Shown in pieces: positions 47,964 to 57,362 of a stretch of 64,000 nt of DNA. The stretch comes from Pandoraea anhela (lineage in GTDB: Bacteria > Pseudomonadota > Gammaproteobacteria > Burkholderiales > Burkholderiaceae). The stretch is from positions 62,001-126,000 of the forward strand of contig NZ_CABPSB010000010.1 in the NCBI RefSeq assembly GCF_902459655.1. The letters are read 5' to 3'. The position numbers and the translations under genes are program-made. The notes under the pieces were generated by a model. That model saw only the letters and a program-made list of their open reading frames with translations. It was not told the DNA's origin and did no database searches. Numbering within the stretch: the stretch's first letter is position 1; each line of letters starts with the position of its first letter.

Positions 47964-50900
47964 TCAATAGATGACTTGTACCGAGTCGGTCGTCAGCCAC
48001 TGACGAAGCTCGCCCAGCAGTTCGTCGCCCGGCTGCACGTTCCAGTCGTCGCCGAGACGGGACTCGCATTCGGCGTCGGAGCGGCGATACACGATGTGCA
48101 CCGGCAGGCCGTTTTGCTTGTCCGAATCGCCGTCGCCGTTGCCATTGCCGTTGCGTCGACCGAATCCACCGCCGCCGCCGCCACTATGAAAGCCACCACC
48201 ACCACCACCACCACCACCGCCACCGCCCGCACCGGCCGTCGCGGCCACGCGGTACATCGTGCAGTGCGGTTGCAGCGTGGCGCGCAGGCGTGTCCAGTCG
48301 GCATTGCCGTTGAACGACAACTTCAACGCCCGCGCATAGCGAGCACGCGCCCGGCCGAGGTCCATCAGGCTCTCCACGGTGAAGCGCAGGCCGCCCGTGA
48401 AGCTGTCGGGACGCGCGTTGCCGTGCACGATCAGCAGTTCGTCTTCCTTGAAGAGGTGCTTGTTCGCCTCGAATTGCTCGTTGAAGATCGTGACTTCGAG
48501 TGTGGCCGTGCCGTCGTCCAGTTGCACGATCAGCATCTTCCCCCGCTGCGTCATCATCGTGCGCATGCTGGAGATCACGCCGGCCACCAGCCGGTCGCGC
48601 CCTTCCGACAGGTCCTTGATGCGGGTGCGCACGAAGCGGCGCACTTCGTCCGAATACGAATCGAACATATGCCCCGACAGGTAAAAGCCGAGCGCCTGCT
48701 TCTCTTCCTGCAACTTACGTTTGTCGGTCCAGGCCGGCTCGTCCGCCAGTTCCAGCGGCGCTTGCAGGCTTTCGTCTCCAAGATCGAACAGGCTGACCTG
48801 ATTGGCCGCAGCGCTCGCCTGTTCGGCCGCTTCCATGGCCATGGGCACGGACGCCATCAACTGCGCCCGGTTATCGTGAATCGAATCGAACGCACCGGCG
48901 CGAATCAGCGCTTCGATCGTGCGACGGTTCACCACGCGGCGGTCGATACGTGCGCAGAAGTCGAACAGATCGGTAAACGGCTTGTCCTCACGGGCACGCA
49001 GAATTTCTTCGATGGCCGACTGCCCGCTTCCCTTGATGGCACCCAGACCGTAGCGCACGGTCTTCGAGTCCGCCGGCTCGAACCGGTACGCAGAGACGTT
49101 GACGTCCGGGGGGAGCACGCCCAGGCCGTTGGCCGGCGAGAGGCAATCTTCGTAGAGAATCTTGACCTTGTCGGTGTCGTCCATGGCCAAGCTCATGTTG
49201 GCGGCCATGAATTCGGCAGGATGGTGCGCCTTCAGCCACGCCGTGTAATAGGCGAGCAGCGCGTACGCCGCAGCGTGCGACTTGTTGAAGCCGTAGCCCG
49301 CGAACTTTTCCATCAAGTCGAAGATTTCGTCCGACTTCTCGCGCGTCAGACCGTTCTCGGCAGCACCCTTGGCGAAGATCTCGCGGTGCTCGGCCATTTC
49401 CTCGGCCTTCTTCTTGCCCATCGCGCGACGCAACAGGTCGGCGCCACCGAGCGAGTAACCGCCGATGATCTGCGCCATCTGCATCACCTGCTCCTGATAG
49501 ACCATGATGCCGTAGGTCTCCTGGAGCACCGGCTCGACGCGCGGATCCGGATATTCCGTTTTTTCGCGGCCGTGCTTACGGGCGCAGAAGCTCGGAATCA
49601 GGTCCATCGGGCCCGGACGATACAACGCGACCAGCGCAATGATGTCCTCGAAGCGGTCCGGCTGGGCGTCCTTCAGCATGCCCTGCATGCCGCGGCTTTC
49701 CAACTGGAACACGGCGACCGTGTTGGCCTTCTTCAGAATGCTGAACGCCGCCGGGTCCGTGAGCGAGACCTGATCGAGCGACCAGTCCGCCATCTCCGGA
49801 TGCAGGCGCTTGATGTAGCGCTCGGCCCAATTCAGGATCGTGAGCGTGGTCAGGCCCAAGAAGTCGAACTTCACCAGACCGACGGCTTCCACGTCGTCCT
49901 TGTCGTACTGACTCACCACGCCGCTGGCGTCTTCGCCACTGCCTTGCGTGTAGAGCGGGCAGAAGTCGGTGAGCTTGCCCGGTGCGATCAGCACCCCCCC
50001 CGCGTGCATGCCGACGTTACGCGTCAGCCCCTCCACGCGCTGCGCCAGCTCGATCAACTGCTTGACTTCGTCTTCCGTCTGATAACGCTCGGCGAGTTGC
50101 GGCTCTTCCTTGAGCGCGTCGTCGATGGTGACGTGCTTGCCCGGCTTGAACGGGATGAGCTTGGAGATGCCGTCGACGAAGTTGTAACCGAGATCGAGCA
50201 CACGGCCCACGTCGCGCACCGCCGCCTTGGCCGCCATCGAGCCGAAGGTGGCGATCTGCGAGACGGCGTCCGCACCGTACTTTTCCTTCACGTACTGAAT
50301 GACGCGATCGCGGCCGTCCTGACAGAAGTCGATGTCGAAGTCGGGCATCGAGACGCGTTCCGGATTCAGGAAACGCTCGAACAGCAGGTTGTATTTGAGC
50401 GGGTCGAGGTCGGTGATGCCCAGCGCATAGGCGACGAGCGAACCGGCGCCCGAACCACGGCCCGGACCGACCGGCACGCCGTTGTTCTTCGCCCACTGAA
50501 TGAAGTCGGCCACGATCAGGAAGTAGCCGGGGAAGCCCATCTTGATGATCGTGCCGGTCTCGAAATCGAGACGCTTGTAATACTCGGGGCGCTGCTTCTC
50601 GCGCTCGGCCTCGTCCGGGTACAGCATCGCCAGCCGCGTCTCCAGCCCTTCCCTCGAGAGCTGGACGAGATAGTCGTCGAGCGACATGCCGTCCGGCGTC
50701 GGGAAAAGCGGCAGCTTCGGCTTGCCCAGTTCGAGCGTCAGGTTGCAGCGCTTGGCGATTTCGACGGTGTTGGCGATCGCGGACGGCACGTCTTCGAACG
50801 CGGCGATCATGTCGTCCTGCGTGCGGAAGCTCTGGTCCTGCGTGAAACGCCGCACCCGCCGGGCATTGCCGAGCATCTCGCCTTCCGAAATACACACGCG

Positions 50901-51551
50901 CGCTTCGTGCGCGGTGAAATCGTCGGCGGTCATGAACTGGATCGGATGCGTGGCGACGACCGGCAGCCCGGCCCTCGCCGCCAACTGCACCGCCTGCTGC
51001 ACATACGTTTCCATCCCTTGCTGGCCGGTGCGTTGCAGTTCGATGTAGAACGCGCCGGGGAACACGCTCGCCCAGTGCTTCGCACATTGCAACGCCAGCT
51101 CCGCATTGCCCGCCGCCAACGCCGCGCCGACATCGCCCATCTGGGCGCCGGACAGCGCGAGCAGACCGCGCGCGAGACCGTCGGGCTGCAGCCATGACGA
51201 CTCGATCTCCGCTCGGCCCCGGTACTGGTTGCCGAGCCACGCTTTAGAGAGCAACTGGCAAAGGTTCAGATAGCCTTCGCGGTCGCGCGCGAGGAGCAGC
51301 AATCGCGACGGCTTGTCGCGGTCGGCCGGATTCGTGATCCAGGCGTCGCAGCCGATGATCGGCTTGACGCCCTTGCCACGGGCTTCCTTGTAAAAACGGA
51401 TGGCCCCGAACATGTTCGCGAGGTCGGTGAGCGCGAGCGCGCCCTGACCGTCCTTGGCGGCGGCCTTGACGACGTCGTCGAGCCGCACGATGCCATCGGC
51501 GATCGAGTATTCGGAGTGGAGACGGAGGTGGACGAAACGAGGTTCTGACAT
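47964..51551 (-). CDS. dnaE: DNA polymerase III alpha subunit
   Basis: A 1195-residue replicative polymerase. N-terminal PHP domain (FVHLRLHSEYSIADGIVRLDD), polymerase core with PDFDIDFCQDGRD (catalytic Asp), GPGRGSGAGSLVAYAL, the tandem HhH and the OB domain (VAGVISSMRTMMTQRGKMLIVQLDD, in parts). The PHP and core belong to the DnaE1 type rather than the error-prone DnaE2. Unusual is a Gly-rich insert (about residues 1107-1135) between the OB fold and the final domain, encoded by trinucleotide repeats. The ATG at 51551 gives MSEPRFVHL; longer frames are rejected. Confidence 0.96.
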   Translation of the reverse strand: MSEPRFVHLRLHSEYSIADGIVRLDDVVKAAAKDGQGALALTDLANMFGAIRFYKEARGKGVKPIIGCDAWITNPADRDKPSRLLLLARDREGYLNLCQLLSKAWLGNQYRGRAEIESSWLQPDGLARGLLALSGAQMGDVGAALAAGNAELALQCAKHWASVFPGAFYIELQRTGQQGMETYVQQAVQLAARAGLPVVATHPIQFMTADDFTAHEARVCISEGEMLGNARRVRRFTQDQSFRTQDDMIAAFEDVPSAIANTVEIAKRCNLTLELGKPKLPLFPTPDGMSLDDYLVQLSREGLETRLAMLYPDEAEREKQRPEYYKRLDFETGTIIKMGFPGYFLIVADFIQWAKNNGVPVGPGRGSGAGSLVAYALGITDLDPLKYNLLFERFLNPERVSMPDFDIDFCQDGRDRVIQYVKEKYGADAVSQIATFGSMAAKAAVRDVGRVLDLGYNFVDGISKLIPFKPGKHVTIDDALKEEPQLAERYQTEDEVKQLIELAQRVEGLTRNVGMHAGGVLIAPGKLTDFCPLYTQGSGEDASGVVSQYDKDDVEAVGLVKFDFLGLTTLTILNWAERYIKRLHPEMADWSLDQVSLTDPAAFSILKKANTVAVFQLESRGMQGMLKDAQPDRFEDIIALVALYRPGPMDLIPSFCARKHGREKTEYPDPRVEPVLQETYGIMVYQEQVMQMAQIIGGYSLGGADLLRRAMGKKKAEEMAEHREIFAKGAAENGLTREKSDEIFDLMEKFAGYGFNKSHAAAYALLAYYTAWLKAHHPAEFMAANMSLAMDDTDKVKILYEDCLSPANGLGVLPPDVNVSAYRFEPADSKTVRYGLGAIKGSGQSAIEEILRAREDKPFTDLFDFCARIDRRVVNRRTIEALIRAGAFDSIHDNRAQLMASVPMAMEAAEQASAAANQVSLFDLGDESLQAPLELADEPAWTDKRKLQEEKQALGFYLSGHMFDSYSDEVRRFVRTRIKDLSEGRDRLVAGVISSMRTMMTQRGKMLIVQLDDGTATLEVTIFNEQFEANKHLFKEDELLIVHGNARPDSFTGGLRFTVESLMDLGRARARYARALKLSFNGNADWTRLRATLQPHCTMYRVAATAGAGGGGGGGGGGGGFHSGGGGGGFGRRNGNGNGDGDSDKQNGLPVHIVYRRSDAECESRLGDDWNVQPGDELLGELRQWLTTDSVQVIY
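48167..48234. repeat. trinucleotide repeat coding for polyglycine in DnaE
   Basis: Runs of CCG and CCA/ACC units (plus strand) encode about a dozen consecutive Gly, then FHS, then six more Gly. The purest part is CACCACCACC-type at 48194-48219. Such tracts expand and contract by slippage without frameshift. Confidence 0.85.
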
Positions 51552-51838
51552 GGGCCGTATTGTAACGCGGCCTCCCCCGGATTGACCGCCTTCGCATCGG
51601 TGTGCGGCACGACGACGCGCGTCGCCCCGCCGGGTCCGGGATCCGGCGAGCAGCGCAGGCCGCGCAGCGCCGGCGCACCTGCATAGCGGCACAGTTGCAC
51701 CGTTGCTTTAGGCCCACGCCACCCCATGAGCGAATTCGAATATCCCGCCCGCACGCCGATTGCCCAGACTACGCGGTCCCGAAAAATCCGGCAAACCACG
51801 TATTCGCCGCTATCTCAAAAAATTGACTCCAACCGTCC

Positions 51839-53317
51839 ATGCAAATCTCGCGTTACGGGCCACCTGCGGCCCTGACGTCGCAAACCGCGACGCCCCCTCC
51901 CACCGTCCACAAGAACCGTCCCGGTGTGTCGCCTGTCGAGACGTCTGCCGCGCCCGATGTGTCAGCGTCGCCGGACACCCCTCAATCGCCCGACGCCGCC
52001 GGCTTGAGCGAAACCGATACGGAAGCGCGCGCGACGCATCACCACGACGATTCAGGCTATGAGAGTTACGAGGACGGCGGCAACGGCGCGCACGACGCCG
52101 AGACCGATGCCGCCCACGACGCATGGCGTATCGGCAGCCGAACCTTCGATCAACTGCGGCGCGCCCTGATCGGCGTGAGCAACGCCCGCCGCGATGTCGC
52201 GTTCGACGCCCATGGCGCCGGCGGTTGTGACGCAACGACGACCACGACCACAACGACACACGAAATCGGCACATCGGCGTCCCGGCGACGTGAAACGTCG
52301 ATGCCGGCGTTCGCCGAGGCCATTCAGCGCGTATCGAATCAGTACAACGTGGTCATCGGTCTGCGCCGACCGAACGCGTTGGGTCAATCGCTGCTGCATG
52401 AGGGCTTTCCCACGAAGAACTTCCACGTCAAAGCAAAGTCGAGCGCGTCGGGCCCCACGGCGGGCTTCGTGCCGGTCGACGCGAAGTACGCCAAGGTCGA
52501 CGTCGAGCAATGGGAAAAGCAGGCCAAGTCCGTTGCCAGCGCGTTGAAAGCCGGCGCAAAAGCGGTAGGCCTGCGGCTCAGCCCGGCGCGCGTGGCGGAA
52601 TTGCTGGCTCACGGGGCAATGAGGCACGTCGGCGGAGAGACCTATCAGGCGACCTATCCGGCAGGGGAGATGACGTTCTCCCTGCGCCCGGCCAGCACCG
52701 GTGCCGCCGGCGTCCATGGCGCACATGAAGCCCCTGATGCCCCTGATGCCCTCAGCGTGTTCGATGCCGCCGGACAACCGGTGACCGTCCTGACCAACCC
52801 GCCGGAATTGCCCGGCGGCTTTGCCAAAGACAAGGCGATCGTGGCCAACCCGTTGCCGATGACTGCCGATTACGATCTCTTCTGCCTGTTTTCGCGCCAG
52901 CAGCGCGACGTCGACCGATTACCCATGCCGGTGCAGCCGCGCGTGGTCGCAGGGCCGAAAGATCCGTCGCGAAATCTTGCCTCGCAGTACCTGGGGGCTG
53001 TGGCGACAGGGCAGCGTCAACCGGAAGACCCGAACATGGGCAATATTTCGTTCTTTCACCGCACCATCGTCGACGCGCTCAACACCGCCGTCGCCCGCGA
53101 CGGTTACCGGGGTGGCAAGCTCTTCTGGCACAACGCCGAGAACGGCAACCCGTTCTCGCCCGGCTTTGCCAGCGTGGACGCCCCGCTGTTCTTCATCCCC
53201 GATAAGCCCGCGCCCTTGAGCGCATCGAGTCTGGACGACCTGACCGCCGTCATGGGCGAGTTGCAGGCGCTGGGGTATGCCGCGAAGCTGAGCCCGCGCC
53301 TGTCGGTGCACGCCTGA
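51839..53317 (+). CDS. class II adenylate cyclase toxin-like protein (edema factor/CyaA/ExoY family)
   Basis: A 492-residue protein. Residues 158-455 carry the class II nucleotidyl cyclase fold: VVIGLRRPN, then EGFPTKNFHVKAKSSASGP with the two NTP-binding Lys (193, 200), AGFVPVD, the metal pair in MTADYDLF (Asp344, Asp346), and the third block WHNAENGNPFSP with His431, Glu434 and Asn437, matching H298/E301/N304 of Bordetella CyaA. The base His of CyaA (H63) is Lys198 here. Residues 1-155 are a Ser/Thr/Pro/Asp-rich, disordered head with an 8-Thr run, like a type III secretion leader; no Sec signal. No hemolysin repeats, no secretion genes nearby. No RBS precedes the ATG, and a stop codon 15 bp upstream limits extension. 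Activator (actin or calmodulin) unknown. Confidence 0.85.
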   Translation: MQISRYGPPAALTSQTATPPPTVHKNRPGVSPVETSAAPDVSASPDTPQSPDAAGLSETDTEARATHHHDDSGYESYEDGGNGAHDAETDAAHDAWRIGSRTFDQLRRALIGVSNARRDVAFDAHGAGGCDATTTTTTTTHEIGTSASRRRETSMPAFAEAIQRVSNQYNVVIGLRRPNALGQSLLHEGFPTKNFHVKAKSSASGPTAGFVPVDAKYAKVDVEQWEKQAKSVASALKAGAKAVGLRLSPARVAELLAHGAMRHVGGETYQATYPAGEMTFSLRPASTGAAGVHGAHEAPDAPDALSVFDAAGQPVTVLTNPPELPGGFAKDKAIVANPLPMTADYDLFCLFSRQQRDVDRLPMPVQPRVVAGPKDPSRNLASQYLGAVATGQRQPEDPNMGNISFFHRTIVDALNTAVARDGYRGGKLFWHNAENGNPFSPGFASVDAPLFFIPDKPAPLSASSLDDLTAVMGELQALGYAAKLSPRLSVHA

Positions 53318-53491
53318 TGCCGGCGGGCTGAAGGGGGTCGGCGGCGGGCAGTCGGGGCGACATCGAGACGCCCGCCTGCCCGCCGCATCCCTGCGTCAAC
53401 CCGACGCTTTGTCTTGAATCAAGCACGAACTTGTACTGAATCGGCGATAATGGCGGTTTATTGCTTCACGCTTTTGCGGAATTCCGTTGCC

Positions 53492-54355
53492 ATGTCTATC
53501 GTCAACATCGCTGCGTACAAGTTCGTCACGCTCGACGACATCGCGACCCTGCGTCCGGCCCTGCTCGAACGCTGTCAGGCGCTCGACCTGAAGGGCACCA
53601 TCCTGCTCGCGCCGGAGGGCATCAACCTGTTTCTGGCAGGCTCGCGCGAGGCGATCGACGCGTTCCTCGGCGGTCTGCGTGCAGACGCCCGCTTCGCCGA
53701 CCTGGAAGTCAAGGAAAGCCTCTCGGACGATCAGCCGTTTCGCCGGATGCTGGTGCGTCAGAAGAAAGAAATCATCACCATGAAGATGCCGGTCATCAAG
53801 CCGGCCGACGGACGCGCCCCGGGTGTCGATCCCGCCACGCTCAAGCGCTGGCTCGACGCCGGCCAGGACGACGAAGGCCGTCCGGTCGTGATGCTCGATA
53901 CACGCAACGACTTCGAAGTCGATGTGGGCACGTTCGACAACGCCGTCGACTACCGTCTGACGAAATTCTCGGAATTCCCTGACGTCATCGCCGCACATCG
54001 AGCAGACTTTGAGGGCAAGACCATCGTGTCGTTCTGCACGGGCGGCATCCGTTGCGAGAAGGCCGCCATCTATATGCGCGACATCGGGCTCGAACATACG
54101 TATCAGCTCGACGGTGGCATTCTCAAGTATTTCGAGGACGTGGGCGGCGCGCACTATCGCGGCGACTGTTTCGTGTTCGATTACCGCACAGCGCTCACGC
54201 CGGAACTTGCCCCCTCCACGACCCGGCAGTGCTTCGCCTGCCGCGCCGTGGTGACGGCCGAGGATCAGCGCAGCCCCGATTACATCGAAGGCGAGCAGTG
54301 CCCGGCCTGTGTCGATACGCGCGTTGACACGCCTGTCGCCGCCACGTCGGCCTGA
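53492..54355 (+). CDS. trhO: tRNA uridine(34) hydroxylase (rhodanese-like)
   Basis: A 287-residue YceA/TrhO protein that makes 5-hydroxyuridine at tRNA position 34. N-terminal acylphosphatase-like part ([32 protein letters not shown]), then a rhodanese domain with [20 protein letters not shown] and the catalytic Cys in [15 protein letters not shown]-terminal CxxC pair (CFACRAV and CPACVD) is present. The open frame starts at 53414; the ATG at 53492 ([11 protein letters not shown]) is the family start. Confidence 0.93.
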   Translation: MSIVNIAAYKFVTLDDIATLRPALLERCQALDLKGTILLAPEGINLFLAGSREAIDAFLGGLRADARFADLEVKESLSDDQPFRRMLVRQKKEIITMKMPVIKPADGRAPGVDPATLKRWLDAGQDDEGRPVVMLDTRNDFEVDVGTFDNAVDYRLTKFSEFPDVIAAHRADFEGKTIVSFCTGGIRCEKAAIYMRDIGLEHTYQLDGGILKYFEDVGGAHYRGDCFVFDYRTALTPELAPSTTRQCFACRAVVTAEDQRSPDYIEGEQCPACVDTRVDTPVAATSA

Positions 54356-54363
54356 ACCCGCAG

Positions 54364-55347
54364 GTGGCCCACGCTTCGGCGCTCGACGCCACCGAGACCT
54401 CCGCCGAGCGTCCCGCTGCACCTGACACGCCCCGGTCAGCGCGCCATGATCACCGGCATCGCGGGTATCGCGGGCGCTTCGCGCCCTCCCCGACCGGGCC
54501 GCTCCACCGTGGCTCGCTCGTTACCGCGCTGGCCAGTTGGCTCGACGCGCGTGCGCACGACGGCGTCTGGATCGTGCGCATGGAAGACCTCGACGAACCC
54601 CGATGCGTGCCCGGCGCGGCCGAGGATATTCTCGACACGCTGACCCGTCTCGGGCTGCACTCCGATGAGCCCATCGTCTGGCAAAGCCACCGGCACGCCC
54701 GCTACGCACAAGCGCTCGAAGCGCTGAGCGCTCGCGGACTCGTCTACCCGTGCGGCTGTACCCGTCGAGAAATCGCGGACTCGCTCACCCGGGTGCATGC
54801 CCGTCACAGCACGCTCGCGTATCCGGGCACCTGTCGCGCCGGCCTGCGCGGCAAGCCGGCGCGTGCCTGGCGGCTGAGAGTCCCGGATGGCGACGCGGCG
54901 CTGGTGCGCTTCGACGATCGTTGGATGGGGCCGCAAGCGCAGCATCTGGCCACCGAAGTCGGGGATTTCGTGCTAAAACGCGCAGACGGCCAATGGGCCT
55001 ACCAACTGGCCGTCGTCGTGGACGATCAGGTGCAGGGCATCACCGATGTCGTGCGCGGCGCGGACCTGCTCGACTCCACCGCCCGCCATATCTATCTGCA
55101 AGCCTGTCTGGGCGCTCCGACGCCGCGCTATCTGCACGTGCCGCTCGTCATGGCCGACGACGGCGAGAAGCTCAGCAAGCAGAACGGCGCCGCCCCGCTA
55201 CGCCTCGACACGCCCGAAGCGACACTCGCCGCATTGCAAGAGGCCGCAGCACACCTCGGTTTGCCGACGGTGCTCGCAGGCGTCGCCCATCTCGACGACT
55301 TCTACGCAGCCGCTGTGCGGGCGTGGCGGGAACGGTTCGGCGGTTAA
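54364..55347 (+). CDS. gluQ: glutamyl-Q tRNA(Asp) synthetase
   Basis: A 327-residue truncated GluRS paralogue that attaches glutamate to queuosine of tRNA(Asp). The HIGH-type motif is [13 protein letters not shown], the KMSKS-type is EKLSKQNG, and the Zn site is [10 protein letters not shown] with a later YPGTCR. The anticodon-binding half of GluRS is absent, as expected. No ATG is in frame before the HIGH motif, so a GTG at 54364 is used; the first 35 residues are low-complexity and the true start may be later. Eight bases after trhO. Confidence 0.9.
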   Translation: MAHASALDATETSAERPAAPDTPRSARHDHRHRGYRGRFAPSPTGPLHRGSLVTALASWLDARAHDGVWIVRMEDLDEPRCVPGAAEDILDTLTRLGLHSDEPIVWQSHRHARYAQALEALSARGLVYPCGCTRREIADSLTRVHARHSTLAYPGTCRAGLRGKPARAWRLRVPDGDAALVRFDDRWMGPQAQHLATEVGDFVLKRADGQWAYQLAVVVDDQVQGITDVVRGADLLDSTARHIYLQACLGAPTPRYLHVPLVMADDGEKLSKQNGAAPLRLDTPEATLAALQEAAAHLGLPTVLAGVAHLDDFYAAAVRAWRERFGG

Positions 55348-55405
55348 GGCCGAGCCCGTCACCGCACTTGTCGGGGCCATATCGAAGTCGCCGCACCGCC
55401 GCTGC

Positions 55406-55460
55406 GATTGGCGTCTCATCTGGCGTCTCATTGGTGTCTCGATTGGCGTCTCGATTGGCG
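55406..55460. repeat. 12-bp tandem repeat (about 4.6 units)
   Basis: GATTGGCGTCTC-type units start at 55406, 55418, 55430 (11 bp), 55441 and 55453 in the gap between gluQ and rhlE. Two units are identical, others differ by one to three bases. Confidence 0.75.
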
Positions 55461-55484
55461 GGCCTGATGACTCTCCGTTCCAAA

Positions 55485-55514
55485 CGAAAAAAGCCAGCGC
55501 AACGACGCTGGCTT
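55485..55514 (-). terminator. intrinsic terminator of rhlE
   Basis: On the minus strand AAGCCAGCG-TCGTTG-CGCTGGCTT runs into a T-run (TTTTTTCG), 40 bp after the rhlE stop. Confidence 0.8.
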
Positions 55515-55553
55515 CTCGCAAACGCCGCGCCGACAACGCAGCGCGTGACGTAC

Positions 55554-57044
55554 TTAACTGCCCGGCTTGCGCGGGAATCCCGCCAGCAGCGCGGCAACCT
55601 GACGCTTCGGCGCCTTGTCGGCAGGCACACCGAACGCGCTCGTCGCATTCGCATCATGCGACGCACGGCTGTCGCGCTGCGACTCGCCAGCCGACGGCGA
55701 CGGCTCATACGGCTTATAGAAGAACTCGTCTTCCGGACGCACGCGACGCGGCATCGCGCTACCGCTGCTGCGACCGGCGCGCAGGCCATCGTGACGGCTG
55801 TGACGATCGCCACGCTCACTGCGTTCACCTCGTTCACTACGCTCGTATCGATCACCGCGATCGTCACGCGAACGCCCGCGGCGCTCCAGCGCCAGTTCAC
55901 CACGCTTGAGTTCGCGCTTGATCAGCTTCTCGATTTCCACGAGTTGCTTGCGTTCGTCCGGCGCGCACAGCGAAAGCGCCACACCCGACGCCCCTGCACG
56001 GCCAGTACGACCGATACGGTGCACGTAGTCTTCCGCGTTGTACGGCAGATCGTAGTTGATCACGCCCGGCAAATCCGTGATGTCCAGACCGCGCGCCGCA
56101 ACGTCGGTCGCCACGAGCGCGCGAATGCCGCCTTGCTTGAACGCTTCGAGCGCCTGCATGCGCTCGTTCTGCGATTTGTCGCCGTGAATGGCGGCCGTCA
56201 CAACACCGTCGCGCTCCAGCTGACGCGCCAGACGGCTCGCGCCGATCTTGCTGTTGACGAACACGATGACCTGCTTGAGGTCGCGTTCGTTGAGAATCTG
56301 CACCACGGCGGCGCGCTTGTCGTCTTCATCCACTTCGTAGACGACCTGCTCGACCGTATCGGCCGTCGCGTTGCGACGCGCCACTTCGATCGTGACCGGG
56401 TTGGAGAGGTAGCTCGATGCGAGCTTCTTGATGTCGTTGGAGAACGTGGCCGAGAAGAGCAGCGTCTGGCGCTGCTTCGGCAGCAAATTCAGAATGCGCT
56501 GAAGATCCGGCAGGAAGCCCATGTCCAGCATGCGGTCGGCTTCGTCGAGCACCAGCATCTTCACCTGGCTCAGGTTCACCGTCTTCTGCTCGACGTGATC
56601 GAGCAGACGACCGGGCGTGGCGATGAGAATCTCGACGCCGCGTCGCAACGCATCTTTCTGAGGATTCATGTCCACACCACCGAACACCACGGTATTTCGC
56701 AGCGGTGTGTGGGCGGCGTACAAGCGAACGTTATCGGCCACCTGATCGGCGAGTTCGCGCGTCGGCGTGAGGATCAGCGCGCGCACCGGGTGGCGGGCGG
56801 GCGATGCACTCGTGTTGGCGTCGGGCAGCAGGCGCTGAATGATCGGCAGCGAGAAACTTGCGGTCTTGCCGGTGCCCGTTTGCGCGGCGCCCATGACATC
56901 GCGGCCGGACAGCACCACGGGGATGGCTTGTGCCTGGATCGGCGTCGGCTGGGTGTAACCCTGCTCGGCGATGGCCCGCAAGATGTCCGCATGCAGCCCA
57001 AAGCTCTCGAAGCCGGGGGTCGGAACAGCATTTACATCAGCCAT
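55554..57044 (-). CDS. rhlE: DEAD-box RNA helicase (RhlE type)
   Basis: A 496-residue RNA helicase. Q motif [26 protein letters not shown] (in parts), Walker [42 protein letters not shown], and in the second RecA domain [12 protein letters not shown] and [10 protein letters not shown]. The C-terminal 120 residues are basic and [10 protein letters not shown]-rich, expected to bind RNA, ending in [13 protein letters not shown]. Likely roles are ribosome assembly and cold adaptation. Confidence 0.94.
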   Translation of the reverse strand: MADVNAVPTPGFESFGLHADILRAIAEQGYTQPTPIQAQAIPVVLSGRDVMGAAQTGTGKTASFSLPIIQRLLPDANTSASPARHPVRALILTPTRELADQVADNVRLYAAHTPLRNTVVFGGVDMNPQKDALRRGVEILIATPGRLLDHVEQKTVNLSQVKMLVLDEADRMLDMGFLPDLQRILNLLPKQRQTLLFSATFSNDIKKLASSYLSNPVTIEVARRNATADTVEQVVYEVDEDDKRAAVVQILNERDLKQVIVFVNSKIGASRLARQLERDGVVTAAIHGDKSQNERMQALEAFKQGGIRALVATDVAARGLDITDLPGVINYDLPYNAEDYVHRIGRTGRAGASGVALSLCAPDERKQLVEIEKLIKRELKRGELALERRGRSRDDRGDRYERSERGERSERGDRHSRHDGLRAGRSSGSAMPRRVRPEDEFFYKPYEPSPSAGESQRDSRASHDANATSAFGVPADKAPKRQVAALLAGFPRKPGS

Positions 57045-57362
57045 GATGAAGGGACATCTCTTTTAAAAAAACGGGGGCCGCCACGCGGAAGGGTTTCCGC
57101 ATCAAAGCTCACTCGCGAAGATTCAAGGGGCGCTGCGCGCCATGCTCGAGGCTGGCGCGAGAGGGGTCTGTCGGGTAACAGATGCGTCGGGCGCCGGCGG
57201 ACCAGGGTGGTCGTCAAGAAGCGAAACAGACGCAATTCTAACACTTGCGCACGACCAACGTGTGACAACGGGCCTTCCCCCGCCATGACCGCGATGCTTA
57301 CGGCCCCCATATTCCGTGGTCTGAGCCCTGGTCTCGGCACGGTGCGCCAGCGCAACGGCGCC
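57045..57362. other. intergenic region rhlE/SBF transporter
   Basis: A 318-bp gap between two leftward genes. It must contain the rhlE promoter and leader; an A/T-rich strip is at 57060-57072. No clear hairpin, repeat or promoter was recognised. Confidence 0.4.

Noticed and set aside
47799-51197. Plus-strand open frame of 1132 codons
   Set aside because: It is antisense to dnaE, whose motifs are unmistakable. High-GC third positions keep the opposite frame free of stops. No RBS or family motifs.
51839-53317. Type III secretion genes or chaperone beside the cyclase
   Set aside because: Flanking genes are dnaE and trhO-gluQ; nothing resembling a secretion component or chaperone was found within the window.
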